From positions 47,000,110-47,064,109 of the forward strand of contig CM067553.1 of assembly GCA_034509755.1 (NCBI GenBank): 64,000 nt of DNA. The letters run 5' to 3'. A program made the translations under genes and the position numbers. The notes beneath the pieces were generated by a model. It ran no database searches and had not been told where the DNA came from. It was given only the letters and a program-made list of their open reading frames with translations. The DNA comes from Anisodus tanguticus. Lineage: Eukaryota; Streptophyta; Magnoliopsida; Solanales; Solanaceae. Positions 1-10,585 of this stretch are shown here, piece after piece; position 1 is the first letter of the stretch, and every line of letters starts with the position of its first letter.

Positions 1-309
1 TCATAAATAATGCATGTGTGTATTATATTCCCCACATATTTAACTATCACGTGAACCAAAATACCCTTAAAAATTGTTCACATCATCATTGTATAGAAGT
101 TATATCCAAAGAAAATGCTATATTTTCTATCCCAATTTATGTGGGAATGTTTGACTGGATACAAAGTTTAAAAAGAACGGAAGATTCAGAAAGTATGATA
201 TTTTTTTATGACAGACTAAAGAGAAAAATATGTTGCATAAATCGAGACAGAGAGAGTAATGATGTAGTACAAAGTGAAAGAAGTATTTGTAAGAGACAAG
301 GTAATTTAC

Positions 310-599
310 CGGTAAGCATAGATGTCAGTGGACTTGAATGTGATAGGAAACTCATTGGTATCATATGTATCGAAACTATCAGTGGTAATGACAATCAATG
401 ACACAAACAAGAAAATGAATGTGATGGCTCTTATCACTAGAGGTTTCACTACAGGTTTCAAGCCAATCATCATAGGTGACACTGCAGTTGATGGTGTTTG
501 GTTTTGGTTCATTGTTGTTGTTGATGTTTGGTCAATGGTTGCTGTTGATGGTGTTTGGTTTTGGTCTATGGTTGTTGATGATGTTTGGTTTTGGTCCAT
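310..599 (-). CDS. CASP-like membrane protein, exon 1 (partial gene)
   Basis: The reading frame starts at the ATG at 599 and reaches a GT donor (GTAAAT) at 309-308, giving 96 codons plus two bases. Residues 1-40 are a low-complexity tail rich in D, Q, N, T, S and P with a repeated DQNQT(P/S)ST unit. A basic, hydrophobic stretch follows (RAITFIFLFVSLIVITTDSF), which looks like the first membrane span of CASP/CASP-like proteins. The exon ends in a segment close to the KDxYAYRY motif that precedes the second span in this family. CASP-like proteins are four-span plasma-membrane scaffolds related to Casparian-strip proteins. The remaining spans must lie beyond base 1; I see no second exon in 1-309. 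The assignment rests on one span and a short motif, so it is moderate. A longer open frame on the opposite strand (18-401) has no recognisable domain. Confidence 0.6.
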
Positions 600-666
600 G
601 GTTAATCTTGTACTTTACTTACTAGTGCTAGTAATAAACTTGAATCTTCACAAACTCATTAACTGA

Positions 667-675
667 CCTTTTATA
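667..675 (-). promoter_or_regulatory. TATA box of the CASP-like gene
   Basis: On the minus strand this reads TATAAAAGG, about 70 bases before the ATG at 599, which suits a start site near 640. Confidence 0.5.
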
Positions 676-1380
676 TTGCTTACATAATTACAACTAAGAT
701 CATTTTTTGCTTGTTTGTTACGCCCAAGATTTCTTGGTTTTATAAGTTAAAACATAATTCCTTGGAGCTTTGTATTTGTTTGCATAGTTGTTTTCAAGGT
801 ATATCAAAGTTAAGTCCTTATAAGAAAGAGAAGAGCTCTTCTTGAAATAAAGGAGAGCCCCTTGTGCGCAGCGTGGTACTGGTCTAACCTTTGAAATCAA
901 TTGAGTCACCATGATTTACCTCCTTCACAGACCTGTCGGACCGGGGTGTGGGGCTCCTGGAGTGGGAGATTCCACCTTTTGGAGCAAAAAAAGAGAAAAA
1001 AAGAGCAGGCAGCATTGTTTTCCTTGTCAACATCAGATTTAATATTGGAAATTAGAGAAGTGTGTACAACATAGCATCGCGAAATCTAGTTACTTGAATA
1101 TGATATTTACAAATAAAATAATTTAATCATAATTGAAGTGAACATGTTACTTGGGATTAATATTAACACTATTGTATTTTGAATGATTGGATTAGTTATT
1201 TTGGCTGCAATTTAATTCTCTTGTACTGAATTCATGGATATTTGATATTTTTGATTTCTCATTCATGGATGTTTCCATTGAGCGAAGCTTCATATTAGTT
1301 CTTCAATGAAATATGAATCAAAGCACATCGCAATAATCTTTGAGCACCCCCCAAAATGTTGAACATAAATTTACTTAACA
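676..1380. other. intergenic stretch between CASP-like gene and DnaJ 3' end
   Basis: No gene is seen. Bases 720-990 are moderately GC-rich and look like a dispersed repeat with short tRNA/SINE-like pieces, but I cannot delimit it. Bases 1020-1380 are plain AT-rich sequence. The DnaJ 3' UTR probably occupies part of 1380-1557. Confidence 0.4.
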
Positions 1381-1557
1381 ATATCAGTTAGCAATCCAAA
1401 ATTCCAAATCATAAACTAGTAAGCTATAATATATCTTACTGCAAAAGCAATATTCCGAATAATGTCATTATCTTGTCATACAAATATTTGAAACCAAGGG
1501 TTGAATCGTGCCGTTAATACCTTGATGCAATTTCCAGGTTACCAAAACATTACCAAA

Positions 1558-4500
1558 TTACTGTTGTGCACATTGAACTCTCTGCGCACCACCATGCATG
1601 TCTTCATCATCTTCGTCATATACCTCTTGGGCCTGTTGCTTCCTACGCATCTCATCTTCGATGTTAACATCATGCAAAGTAGTCTCCTCGCACTCATCTA
1701 ATTCCATATCAGTCATTTGTGTTTTGGGTTTTGGTGGCAACACCGCTTCAAGGTTCTTGCACTGCTCGGGGGATAATGTGTCGGGGAACTCCACAGTAAA
1801 GTGAATGTACAGTTTTCCTCTCATAAATGGCCTTTTGTACATTGGCATTCCTTCATCATTTATGGCCTTAAATTGATCTGTAGAGGCCAAAAACAAAGTT
1901 CAAGATTGATATCTCTTGAGCAGAAATTCTCATATAAAGCATACAGAGAACCATTGGCCATAAATATTCCCTTGAGGGTCGTTTGGTAGGGTATATTAGG
2001 CAGAATAATGCTGGTACTAAATTTTAGTACAATGTTATGTTTGGTTGCAAATTTAAGTCTAGTACAACTAATACCAACTTATACACCCTACTATTCATGT
2101 ACATAGTAAACCATGGGATTAACAATATCAATACTATTCCTATTCTAATACACCCTATTAAGAAATTATGCAACACATGTTATTTAAAACAACAAACCAA
2201 ACAGTCGATAAAAAATAGGCATAATGCATAAACAAGCCCTCAAACTTGACCTCAACTAGCAAGTATGCCCTCCAACTTTGGGTGTGCACAAGTAGGCACC
2301 TCAACTTGTATAAAGTTGAACACAAACACATACTGACGTGGCGCTGATGTGACACATAAATTGTGGTGTCTAGATGATCATTTTGTAAGTTGGTATTCAA
2401 CTGAAAAAGTGGAGACAAGTTAAGGTGTCTACTTGTGCATACTCTAAGTTGGAGGGCATACTTGCCTGCAAAGATCAAGTTTGAGGGTCTGTTTATGTAT
2501 TGTGCCTAAAAAATAATGCCCTAACATAATTAATCCCAGCATTACTAATAGACCATATTCAGTACTATTCTTATACACCCTGCCAAACAACCCCTTAGAG
2601 ATAAAAAAAAAAAGGACACTCCCAAGTACAACAAACAGCACGAGATAGTTATACAAACATAGTGTGTTCACACAGAAAACTATTCGACTTACACACCGTG
2701 CACAAGAAAGGCCGCAATATATCACACAGTCGTAGGCATATATCAGAATCTAAAAGCAACTGAAGTACTTTGGGCTTACCAGGCTTGACAACTTCTCCAG
2801 GTTGGGACTTAATGATCAGCTGTCTATTGTCTAGGTGAGTCAAGATGAACTGGAAACCACAAAGGGCCTCAGTCAAGCTCAAGGTGTGCTCTACAAAGAT
2901 ATCATCTCCCTTTCGCTTGAACTTGGGATGTTCCTTCTGTTGCAAGACAAAAACTATGTCCCCAGTGACTGTATCAGGCTGCCAAAAAGTAAACATAAAC
3001 CATGGGAAGAATCAATGGTACCATTTTTTTTGTTGATAATAACAAACAATTGGTCATTATGACATAAACTACATCAAAAGCTAAATTGCATGTCTTACTG
3101 CTTCATCAGCCTCGCCCGGGAATGTTATCTTCTGTCCATTCTGCATACCCTTCTCCACGTGAACTTCCAACACCTTCTTCTCCTGCACAACCTTCTCACC
3201 TTTACATTGTCCACACCTATCTTTATCATTGATTGTCTCACCGGTACCCTTACACTCGTTGCAAGGGTGTTGCATCTGCTGGATCATGGATGGTCCAAGT
3301 TGTCTGATAGTGACTTTCATCCCAGACCCTTGACAGCCAGAACATTTCATTGAAGCACCCGATTTAGACCCTTTCCTGGTAATAAAAATATAGTACCAAC
3401 CTCAGCAGAACTTCATAAAAAGGGAAAAGACAAAAAGATGATAAATGATGCCGAAACATACTCCCTCTCTCTGTCCCAATATATGGACTTCTCGCTTTTC
3501 GAGATTCAAACTATGTAAACTTTGACCAACATTTTAGAAGGTATATTTTCATCATATTGACATAAGAAGAATTGCAACTTATAGTACTTTTCATTAGTTT
3601 TTGAATATCCAAATTTTAATTTTAAAATATTCAGTAGATCTAATCCAATTTAGCTTCAAAGATCAGTAAGATTGACTCTCGGAAAGTGAAAAAGACCCAC
3701 ATAAATTCGGACGAAGGGAGTAACTAATAACATCCTAAACTCACCCATTGCACTTCGAGCACAATACATTGCGAGATAGTGAGAGCTTCTTTGATGTTCC
3801 ATTGTACAGATCCTCCAGAGAAACTTTGAGAGGGTGGACAACATCCTCTCCTCTTCTTTGTCGTCTTCCCCTGCTGCTTCCACCACCACCACCTGGACAT
3901 CAAATAAAGGACATCGGAGACTGAAAGCAACATGAAAGGGAATCAACAAATTCAACTTCAAACAAATATCCGTAGAAACATACCACCAAATGGGCTGCCA
4001 CCAAAGAAAGACGAGAAGATGTCAAATGGGTCGTGTCCACTGCCTCCACCACCCATTCCTTCCTTGAGAGCATCTTCACCATACTGATCATATATCTCAC
4101 GCTTCTCGGGATCACTCAAAACCTCATAAGCTTGTGCAAGCTCTTTAAACTGAAATAAACCAAAAAAAATGCAGCTAATTCAGTGACTACAAGTCACAGT
4201 AATTGACACCATTATCACTCAACTATGAAACATAACCAATACAACCACCACAGTGAATAATGTGACACTAAGAGTGCATTTTCAGGGCAGTTAAAAGATT
4301 ATTCTCGAATTGAAACACCTGAAGGTGTATATTCAGAAAGTAGATAGCATCTACGCAATCCCAGTAAAAGATAATTAAAGTGTGTCTTATATGAAGAATT
4401 CCTGCTGAGCTGAGGAAGTTGAGGGTTCAATTACACAACAAAGAAGCTTAACACCAACACATTCAACGACTCCTATTTCTGCTAAGCAGCAACATTCGAC

Positions 4501-6244
4501 CTAAGAATCCACCCTTTCCACCAAGAAATCAGCTTATTTTACGGCGACTATCAAGCAACCATGTGCAATAGATATTGAGGTTTCATTCAGGCAACATATC
4601 CCAAGCTAGTTCGTCAGCTTAATTTAGAGCAACAAACAGAATTAAGCTCTCCTTTCAAGTTCACAACCAGAAATCACTCTTCTAAGCTCAAAGAAAACCT
4701 ACAGATAAAGCTACAACGGATCTGAAGTAAGCAAAAAGAAATCCAAAAAAACCACTTGTATAAAAGTTTCACAAACAAAAGCAACTGTACCATGATATAA
4801 TCTATATAAAAAACAAAACCATCAAATGATGGATTATACGATTGGGAAACTGGGGCAGACCAGTATTTAAAACACGATAGCTCTACACACACATGTATAC
4901 ATATTTCAATTTTTTGTGTAATTTGAGTTTGTGAGATTGAGTGCACCTACACCCACTTCTTATATGCTTGATCAGCTGAGGCAAACCCAGTATTTAAACA
5001 CAACGGCTGCACTTCTACACGCGCACACACATGTGTACACATATTTCAAATTTTTCTGTAAATTTGAGTTCCAGAGATTTAGTGCACATACACCCATTGC
5101 TTATGTATTTCATCAGCTGAGGCGAACCCAGTATTTAAACACAATGGATACACTTCTTAACACACACACACACACCTGTTTAAAAATTCTATGTTTCACT
5201 GTAAATTTGAGTTCGAGAGATTTAGTGCATGTACACCCACTGCTTATATGCTCGATCAGCTGAAGCAAACCCTGCTGCACTCCTAAATAGGGCTGCGTAT
5301 CGGGTGGTTCGGTTCGGGTTTGAAAAGGTTATCAGTTTGTAGACATGTCAAACCGTTATGATATCGGTTACCGGGTTATTGGTTAATCGGGTATTGATCG
5401 TTATCAATTCGGTTATCGGTTTAACCGTTAAGATTTCACACGAATGTTTTCAAGAACAAAGAACCCATTTTCAAACCTGAAAGTAGCTTCGAACAAAATT
5501 ATCCAATTGGAATAGGAAGGACGTAAATAAACTTGGACCAAAATTATCAAAACCTGTCACTGCAAACAGCCCAACACAAAATGCATAAGGAAAATAAGAA
5601 ACATTTTTTAGGCAATTAAAGTTTCAAAATGCACTTTCACGTAAAACATTCTTGGAGGAGAAGAGTTTCTATTGCCGCTAGTGAGACTATTCTAAAGTGA
5701 GAAATCAAGTGAACCCTAAGTCTAGTCAAGTGACTTTATATATGGAAGGGTATAATTGTAATTAAATAAATGGTTATCAAGTTATCGGTTCACCCGTTAA
5801 CAAAAGTGGTCAAACTGAGACCCGGACCGATACCTCAATAGCCATAGGACACTACCCGATACCCGAACCAATAGCCCATTATCCAGAACCATTAACCCAA
5901 TAACCCAATAATTGGTTCGGGTTATTGGTTTAACCGTTAATTTACACAGCCCTACTCCTAAACACACCAGACACACACATACATATATATTTCAATTTTT
6001 TTATAAATTTGAGTTCAAGAGATTTAGTACACGTAAACCCACTGCTTATATGTTAGATAAGCTCCGTTAAAAACAATAAAAGAAGTAGCTGTACCTTTTC
6101 AGGGTCACCTCCCTTATCAGGATGATTCTTAATAGCAGCTTTACGGTAAGCTTTTTTGAGATCTTCCGGTGCAGCAGTCTTAGGAACACCTAATATCTCA
6201 TAGTATTTGGTGTTGTCGCTCTTCTTTGGTGCTCTCCCAAACAT
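1558..6244 (-). CDS. type I DnaJ/Hsp40 co-chaperone (DnaJ homologue, ANJ1-like)
   Basis: Six coding exons join in frame at GT/AG sites: 6244-6095, 4149-3984, 3892-3745, 3375-3099, 2978-2780 and 1877-1558, giving 419 aa, the usual length of plant DnaJ-A proteins. The J-domain is at the N-terminus with HPD at residues 41-43. A Gly/Phe-rich region lies near 80-120. Four zinc-finger CxxC pairs are at C150/C153, C166/C169, C193/C196 and C209/C212, followed by the substrate-binding C-terminal domain. The last four residues are CAQQ, a farnesylation box, so the protein is probably lipid-modified and partly membrane-associated. The family stimulates cytosolic Hsp70 ATPase and delivers unfolded clients. 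The start is fixed by the conserved MFGRAPKKS N-terminus. A non-coding 5' exon probably lies at 7073-7160. Introns hold a Stowaway element, nested MITEs and a tandem array split by a hAT element. The coding frame is intact. Confidence 0.95.
1977..2596. mobile_element. outer MITE of a nested pair in DnaJ intron 5
   Basis: The ends form imperfect terminal inverted repeats: GGTCGTTTGGTAGGGT on the left and the complement of ACCCTGCCAAACAACC on the right. Internal sequence near both ends (AATGCTGG / CCAGCATT) also mirrors. A second element sits inside at 2218-2506. I could not define its target duplication, so the superfamily is open. Confidence 0.65.
2218..2506. mobile_element. Mutator-like MITE nested in another MITE
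   Basis: The ends are long inverted repeats beginning GGCATAATGCATAAACA on the left and the complement of TGTTTATGTATTGTGCC on the right. Both sides are flanked by an exact 9-bp duplication, TAAAAAATA, at 2209-2217 and 2507-2515. A 9-bp duplication is the Mutator-superfamily signature. The element has no coding capacity. Confidence 0.8.
3461..3720. mobile_element. Stowaway-type MITE in DnaJ intron 3
   Basis: About 260 bp with terminal inverted repeats starting CTCCCTC and ending GAAGGGAG, flanked by TA on both sides (3459-3460 and 3721-3722). This is the Tc1/mariner-Stowaway pattern. It ends 24 bases from the exon 3 donor. Confidence 0.8.
4851..6060. repeat. tandem array of about 130-bp units in DnaJ intron 1, split by a hAT element
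   Basis: About four diverged copies share a core: CAGTATTTAAACACAA, then a CA-rich stretch, then ATTTCAA and TAAATTTGAGTT, then GAGATTTAGTGCA, CACCCACTGCTTATATG and GATCAGCTGA. Copies start near 4851, 4980 and 5110. The fourth is cut by the hAT insertion at 5288-5954 and resumes at 5955-6060. Confidence 0.75.
5288..5954. mobile_element. non-autonomous hAT element in DnaJ intron 1
   Basis: 667 bp with ends TAGGGCTG and CAGCCCTA and an exact 8-bp duplication CTCCTAAA at 5280-5287 and 5955-5962, the hAT signature. The subterminal regions are rich in repeated GGTTCGGG / GGTTATCGG / CCCGATACC motifs, likely transposase-binding repeats. There is no transposase frame. Confidence 0.88.
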
Positions 6245-7010
6245 CTTCGATCGCTTAATTTAGTGAAAATTGAACCTTAAAAAAAACAGAAAATCAGCTA
6301 CAAATTAACAATCGTAAAATTAGAAACATATCAAGCACTCTTCTTCGGTGCCCTTACAAACATCTTCGATCGCTTAATTCGTCAAAAATTGAACTAAAAA
6401 AAAACAGCAAATCAGCTACAAATTAACAGGAAAATTACAACATATGAGTCTAAACTCTAAAACATCTTCCGAGTAAAAAATTGAAATAAGAAAACAACAA
6501 AATCAGCTACAAAATTAACAATCGGAAAATTGAAAACATATCAATCACACTTCTTCACTTCCATCGAAAACATTGCTTAATTAGTAAAAAATTAAACTAA
6601 AAACAACAAAATTAGCTAGTACAAATTAACAATAGAAAAATACAGCATATCAATCACTCTTCCTCAGTGTCCTCCCTAACATCTTTGATCGCTCGATTCA
6701 TCAAAAATTGAACTAAAAAACAACAAATCATATCGAGCACTCTTTTCAGTGCCCTCGGAAACATCATAGATCACTTAATTAATCAAAATTGAACTAAAAC
6801 AGAAACAAAATCAGCTACAAAATTAATAATTGGAAAATTACAAACATATTAAGCACTCTTCTTCAGTTCCATCGAAAACATCTTCGATCGCTTAATTACT
6901 CAAATATTGAACTAAAAAAAGCAAATCAGCTATAACATATCTTCGATCGCTAAATTAATTAAAAAATGAACTAAAAACGCAAAAAAAAGAAGCTAAAACA
7001 TATAAAAAGC
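6245..7010. repeat. degenerate minisatellite in the DnaJ 5'UTR intron, units resembling the start-codon region
   Basis: Six to seven units of roughly 90-115 bp are seen. The unit core, on plus, is CACTCTTCTTC-GTGCC-ACATCTTCGATCGCTTAATT, then AAAATTGAACTAAAAA, AAATCAGCTACAAATTAAC, ATTAC and ACATATCA. The first part matches the beginning of the DnaJ coding exon and its leader at 6220-6260. The best copy (6340-6380) still encodes ATG followed by F-V-R-A-P-K-K on minus. Later copies have decayed. The array lies between the likely 5'UTR donor (7072) and acceptor (near 6277). Confidence 0.75.
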
Positions 7011-7072
7011 TATAAAATCAAAGCATCAATAAAGTGAAGTGTTGATGAAAATCGATCGATCGATATACGTAC

Positions 7073-7325
7073 CGATGAAACAGCGAGGCGAGAAGAAGAG
7101 TTTGTTGGCGTTGTTGTTGTTGTTGTGGTGTATGGAGGAAAGTAAGAGAGAGGGTTTGCTTTGTAGGTCTGTGGTTTTATTTGGGGATACAGAATTGAAC
7201 GGCCACGATTTGTTGGTGGGAAATAGAAGACTAGAATCAAAGGTTCCTTTGGTCTCACAGACTCGCACACACCCTTTATTTCATTTGGGTTTGCAAAATA
7301 CATCCAAATTCCACAACGTGGTGTG
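7073..7325 (-). promoter_or_regulatory. DnaJ 5' non-coding exon and proximal promoter
   Basis: On minus, a CAA-repeat leader typical of plant 5'UTRs (7110-7135) ends at a good donor GTACGT (7072). An AAATAAAA TATA-like motif is at 7175-7182. The stretch from 7183 to 7325 would be the proximal promoter; beyond it the LINE begins. Inferred from composition and splice signal only. Confidence 0.45.
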
Positions 7326-10300
7326 AGGATGAGGAGGAGGGTAGAGCGTACGGAGACCACTCTACCTTAGTATACAGAGAGGTTGTTTCCGAAAGACCTT
7401 CGGATCAAGAAAAATCATAAGTACAATTAAAAGCAAAAAAAACAATCACATCCGGACAAAAAATTTAAAGCAGTATGAAAATGAGAGTATCAAAAGCGAA
7501 CAGGCCAGGATAAAACTTCTTGAAAAAGGAGTAGTGCTTAACGCATGTAAATAAGAGAAACAAAGTAGGTAGTTGAGCATAGAACAACAAAAACCAAAGG
7601 ACAGGGACTATAAGACAATATTGTGCCTACTAGTATGATAGGCTAGACAGAGCTACAACTACCAGTATGTAAGCGTAAGTAAGACTACGCACAACTACCT
7701 ACTACCCTTCTACCCTAATCCGTGTCCTCCACAACCCCTTATCTAAGATCATGTCCTCAATAAGTTGCACCTGCACCATATCCCGTCTAATCACCTCTTC
7801 CCAATACTTCTTCGGCATACATCTACCCCTCGTGAACCCGTCCATAGCCAACCTCTCACACCTTCGCACTAGGGCGTTTATGCTTTTCCTCCGCACATGC
7901 CCAAACCATCTCAACCTCGCTACCACATCTTATCCTCCACCGAGGACACTCCCACTCTGTTTTAGATATCATCATTTCTAATCATATCCCTCCTTGTATG
8001 CCCACACATCCATCTCAGCATCCTCATCTCTGCAACTTTCGTCTTCTAGATGTGTGAAATCTTGACTGACCAACACTCCGCCCCATACAACATAGTCGGT
8101 CTAACCACCACCCTATAATGGTGGCACATTTTTATCGCATAAGACTCTAGATGCAAGTCTCCATTCCATCCATCCTGCACCAATACGATGTGTGACTTAG
8201 TCATCAATCTCTCAATTCTCTTGGTTAATAGACTCGAGATACTTGAAACTTCTTTTTCTTTGGAATGACCTGAGTACCAAGCCTCACCTCCACGCATGTC
8301 TCATGGTCGCTCCTATTACTGAATTTGCACTTCAAGTATTCTGTCTTGGTCCTACTCAGCCTGAATCCTTTAGACTTCAGAGTCTGTCTCCAAACCTCCA
8401 GCTTAGCGTTCACTCCGCAATGAGTCTCATCAATCAATACTATGTTATCTGCTAATAACATACACCATGGCACCCCCTTGAATTTGTCACGTTAGTACAT
8501 CCATCACCAAGACAAATAGGAATGGGCTTAGAGCTGATCCATGGTGCAACCCCATCATTACTGAAAAGGGCTCCGAGTCTCCTCATACTGTCCGTACCCT
8601 AGTCTTTGCTCCATCATACATATATTTGATCGTCCTAATGTATGCCACAAGTACACCTCTAACTTCCAAACATCTCCATAGAACCTACCTAGGGACTTTG
8701 CCGTATGCCTTCTCGAGGTCGATGAAAACCATATGTACGTCCCTCTTCCTCTCCCTATACTGCTCCACCAACCTCCTAATAAGATGAATGACTTTTGTAG
8801 TCGAACGCCCCGGCATGAATCTAAACTGGTTCTCGAAAATAGATACGCCTCATCTCACTCTCATCTCCACGACCCTTTCCCAAACTTTCATAGTGTGGCT
8901 TAGCAACTTGATAACCCTATAGTTGTTGTAACTCTGAATGTCACCTTTGTTCTTATACAAAGGAATCATTGTACTCCACCTCCATTCTTTGGAAATTCTT
9001 ACCGTCTTAAAAATGACATTGAACAACTCGGTCAGCCACTTCAAATCTGCCCTGCCTGCGCTCTTCCAAAATTCAACTAGGATCTCGTCAGGCCCGGTCG
9101 CTCGTCCTCCACACATCCTGCGAACAGTACTCTTAACCTACTCAACCTTAATACTTCTACAATATTCAAAATCCTAGTACCTTACGGATTGCTCCAGATC
9201 TTCCAACACAATGTCTTTATCTCCTTCTTCGTCCAAGAGTTTAAGGAAGTAAGACTGCCAACTCCGTCTAATAAGCGGGTCCTCCACCAGTACTTTGCCG
9301 TTCTCGTCCTTGATGCACCTCACGTGATCCAAGTCACGGGTCCTCCTCTCCATCGCCTTGGCTAGTCTGTACAACTTCTTATCCGCTATTTTTCCCTCTA
9401 ATTCCACATACAGGCGTTCAAAAGCAGTCGTTTTCACCACCGTAACTGCTAGCTTTGCCTCCCTCCTCACCATCTTATATAATTCCCTATTCGTCCACTT
9501 CTCCACCTCATCATTGCTTTCTACCAATTTGGCATATGCCACTTTCTTTGCTTCCACATGCTGTTGAACTTTACCATTTCACCACCAGTCCCCTCGATGC
9601 CGACTACGGCTACCCCGCGAGACCCCTAGCACTTCTCTATCTACCTCCTGAATGCAACTGGCCATCCTATCCCACATACCGGTCGCATCCCTACTACTCC
9701 CCCAAGCCCCCCGACCATCAACCTCTCTCCTATCTCCTGTGCTCTAGCCATGTGCAAACTCCCCCATTTAATTCCTATCCTGACATTCACAACCTCATCT
9801 TCTTCTCCATCTTGATCTCAAAATCCATTACTAAAAGCTTATGTCGGGTTGTAAGACACTCACTCAGAATAACCTTGCAGTCTTTACAAAGACCGTTATC
9901 AACCTTCCTAAGGAGCAATAAGTATATCTGAGTCTTAGCCACCGAACTACGTCACCAAGTGCTCTTCCTTCTTCAGGAACCTCGAATTGGCTATCACCAC
10001 CCCAAAAGCTTTAGCGAACTCAAGAGTGAGACGCCTCCCTCGTTCCTGTCCCCGAGGCCAAAGCCTCTATGCACGTCGCTATAGCCCCCGGAAGTGACCC
10101 GATATGTCCATTGAAATCCCATCATACAAATAACTTCTCAGTGGGTGGTATACCTCCCACCGCCTCGTCCAAATCCTCCCAAAAGCGTCTCTTCTCCTCC
10201 TCGTCCAAGCACGCCTACGACGCGTAAGCACTAATAATGTTCATAGTGGACCCTCTAACTACCAACTTAATCACCATCATCCTGTCATTGACCCTCCTAA

Positions 10301-10430
10301 CCTTTACCACCTAGTCCCTTATCTCGCTGTCTACTAAAATGCCTACCCCATTCCTATACCTCGACCTACCCGAGAACTATAACTTATACTTGTCCACATC
10401 CTTAGCCTTGTTCACTATATTAAATACACC
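7326..10430 (-). mobile_element. degenerate RTE-type LINE, 5'-truncated
   Basis: Read on minus, pieces of one LINE polyprotein appear in order. Endonuclease lies at about 10400-9900, with a broken DFNGH motif preceded by a stop. The linker is at 9557-9174. Reverse transcriptase lies at about 9116-8225, with WRWSTMIPLYKNKGD and SYNNYR motifs and the catalytic region read as LADNIVLIDE where an active enzyme has FADD. The C-terminal part, with LYGAECW and RLRWFGHVRR, ends at 7702. Many stops and frameshifts interrupt it. The 3' part (7325-7420) has the GAGGTTGTTTCCG- and GCGTACGGAGACC-like tail that Solanaceae RTE LINEs and SINEs share. The N-terminus of the endonuclease is missing near 10430. 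It is dead and lies in the same orientation as DnaJ, immediately upstream of its promoter. Confidence 0.85.
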
Positions 10431-10547
10431 CTCGGTTCACTATATTAAAATTAAATTTTCAATTTTACTTGTTCACTTAGTAAGCGCCCTTCACCTTCAC
10501 GTTCGAATCACCAAGGGAATAACGGAGGGAGCTCATGAAGAGAAGAG

Positions 10548-10585
<38 letters not shown>

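Noticed and set aside
18..401. Open frame of 127 codons on plus
   Set aside because: No recognisable domain; overlaps the CASP-like exon on the opposite strand and continues through AT-rich sequence.
7215..7245. Possible heat-shock element upstream of DnaJ
   Set aside because: GAA and TTC triplets are present but spacing (6 and 8 bases) does not fit alternating nGAAn units.
7039..7326. Open frame of 95 codons on plus in the DnaJ promoter
   Set aside because: Lies over the predicted 5'UTR exon and promoter of DnaJ; leader-like composition, no domain.
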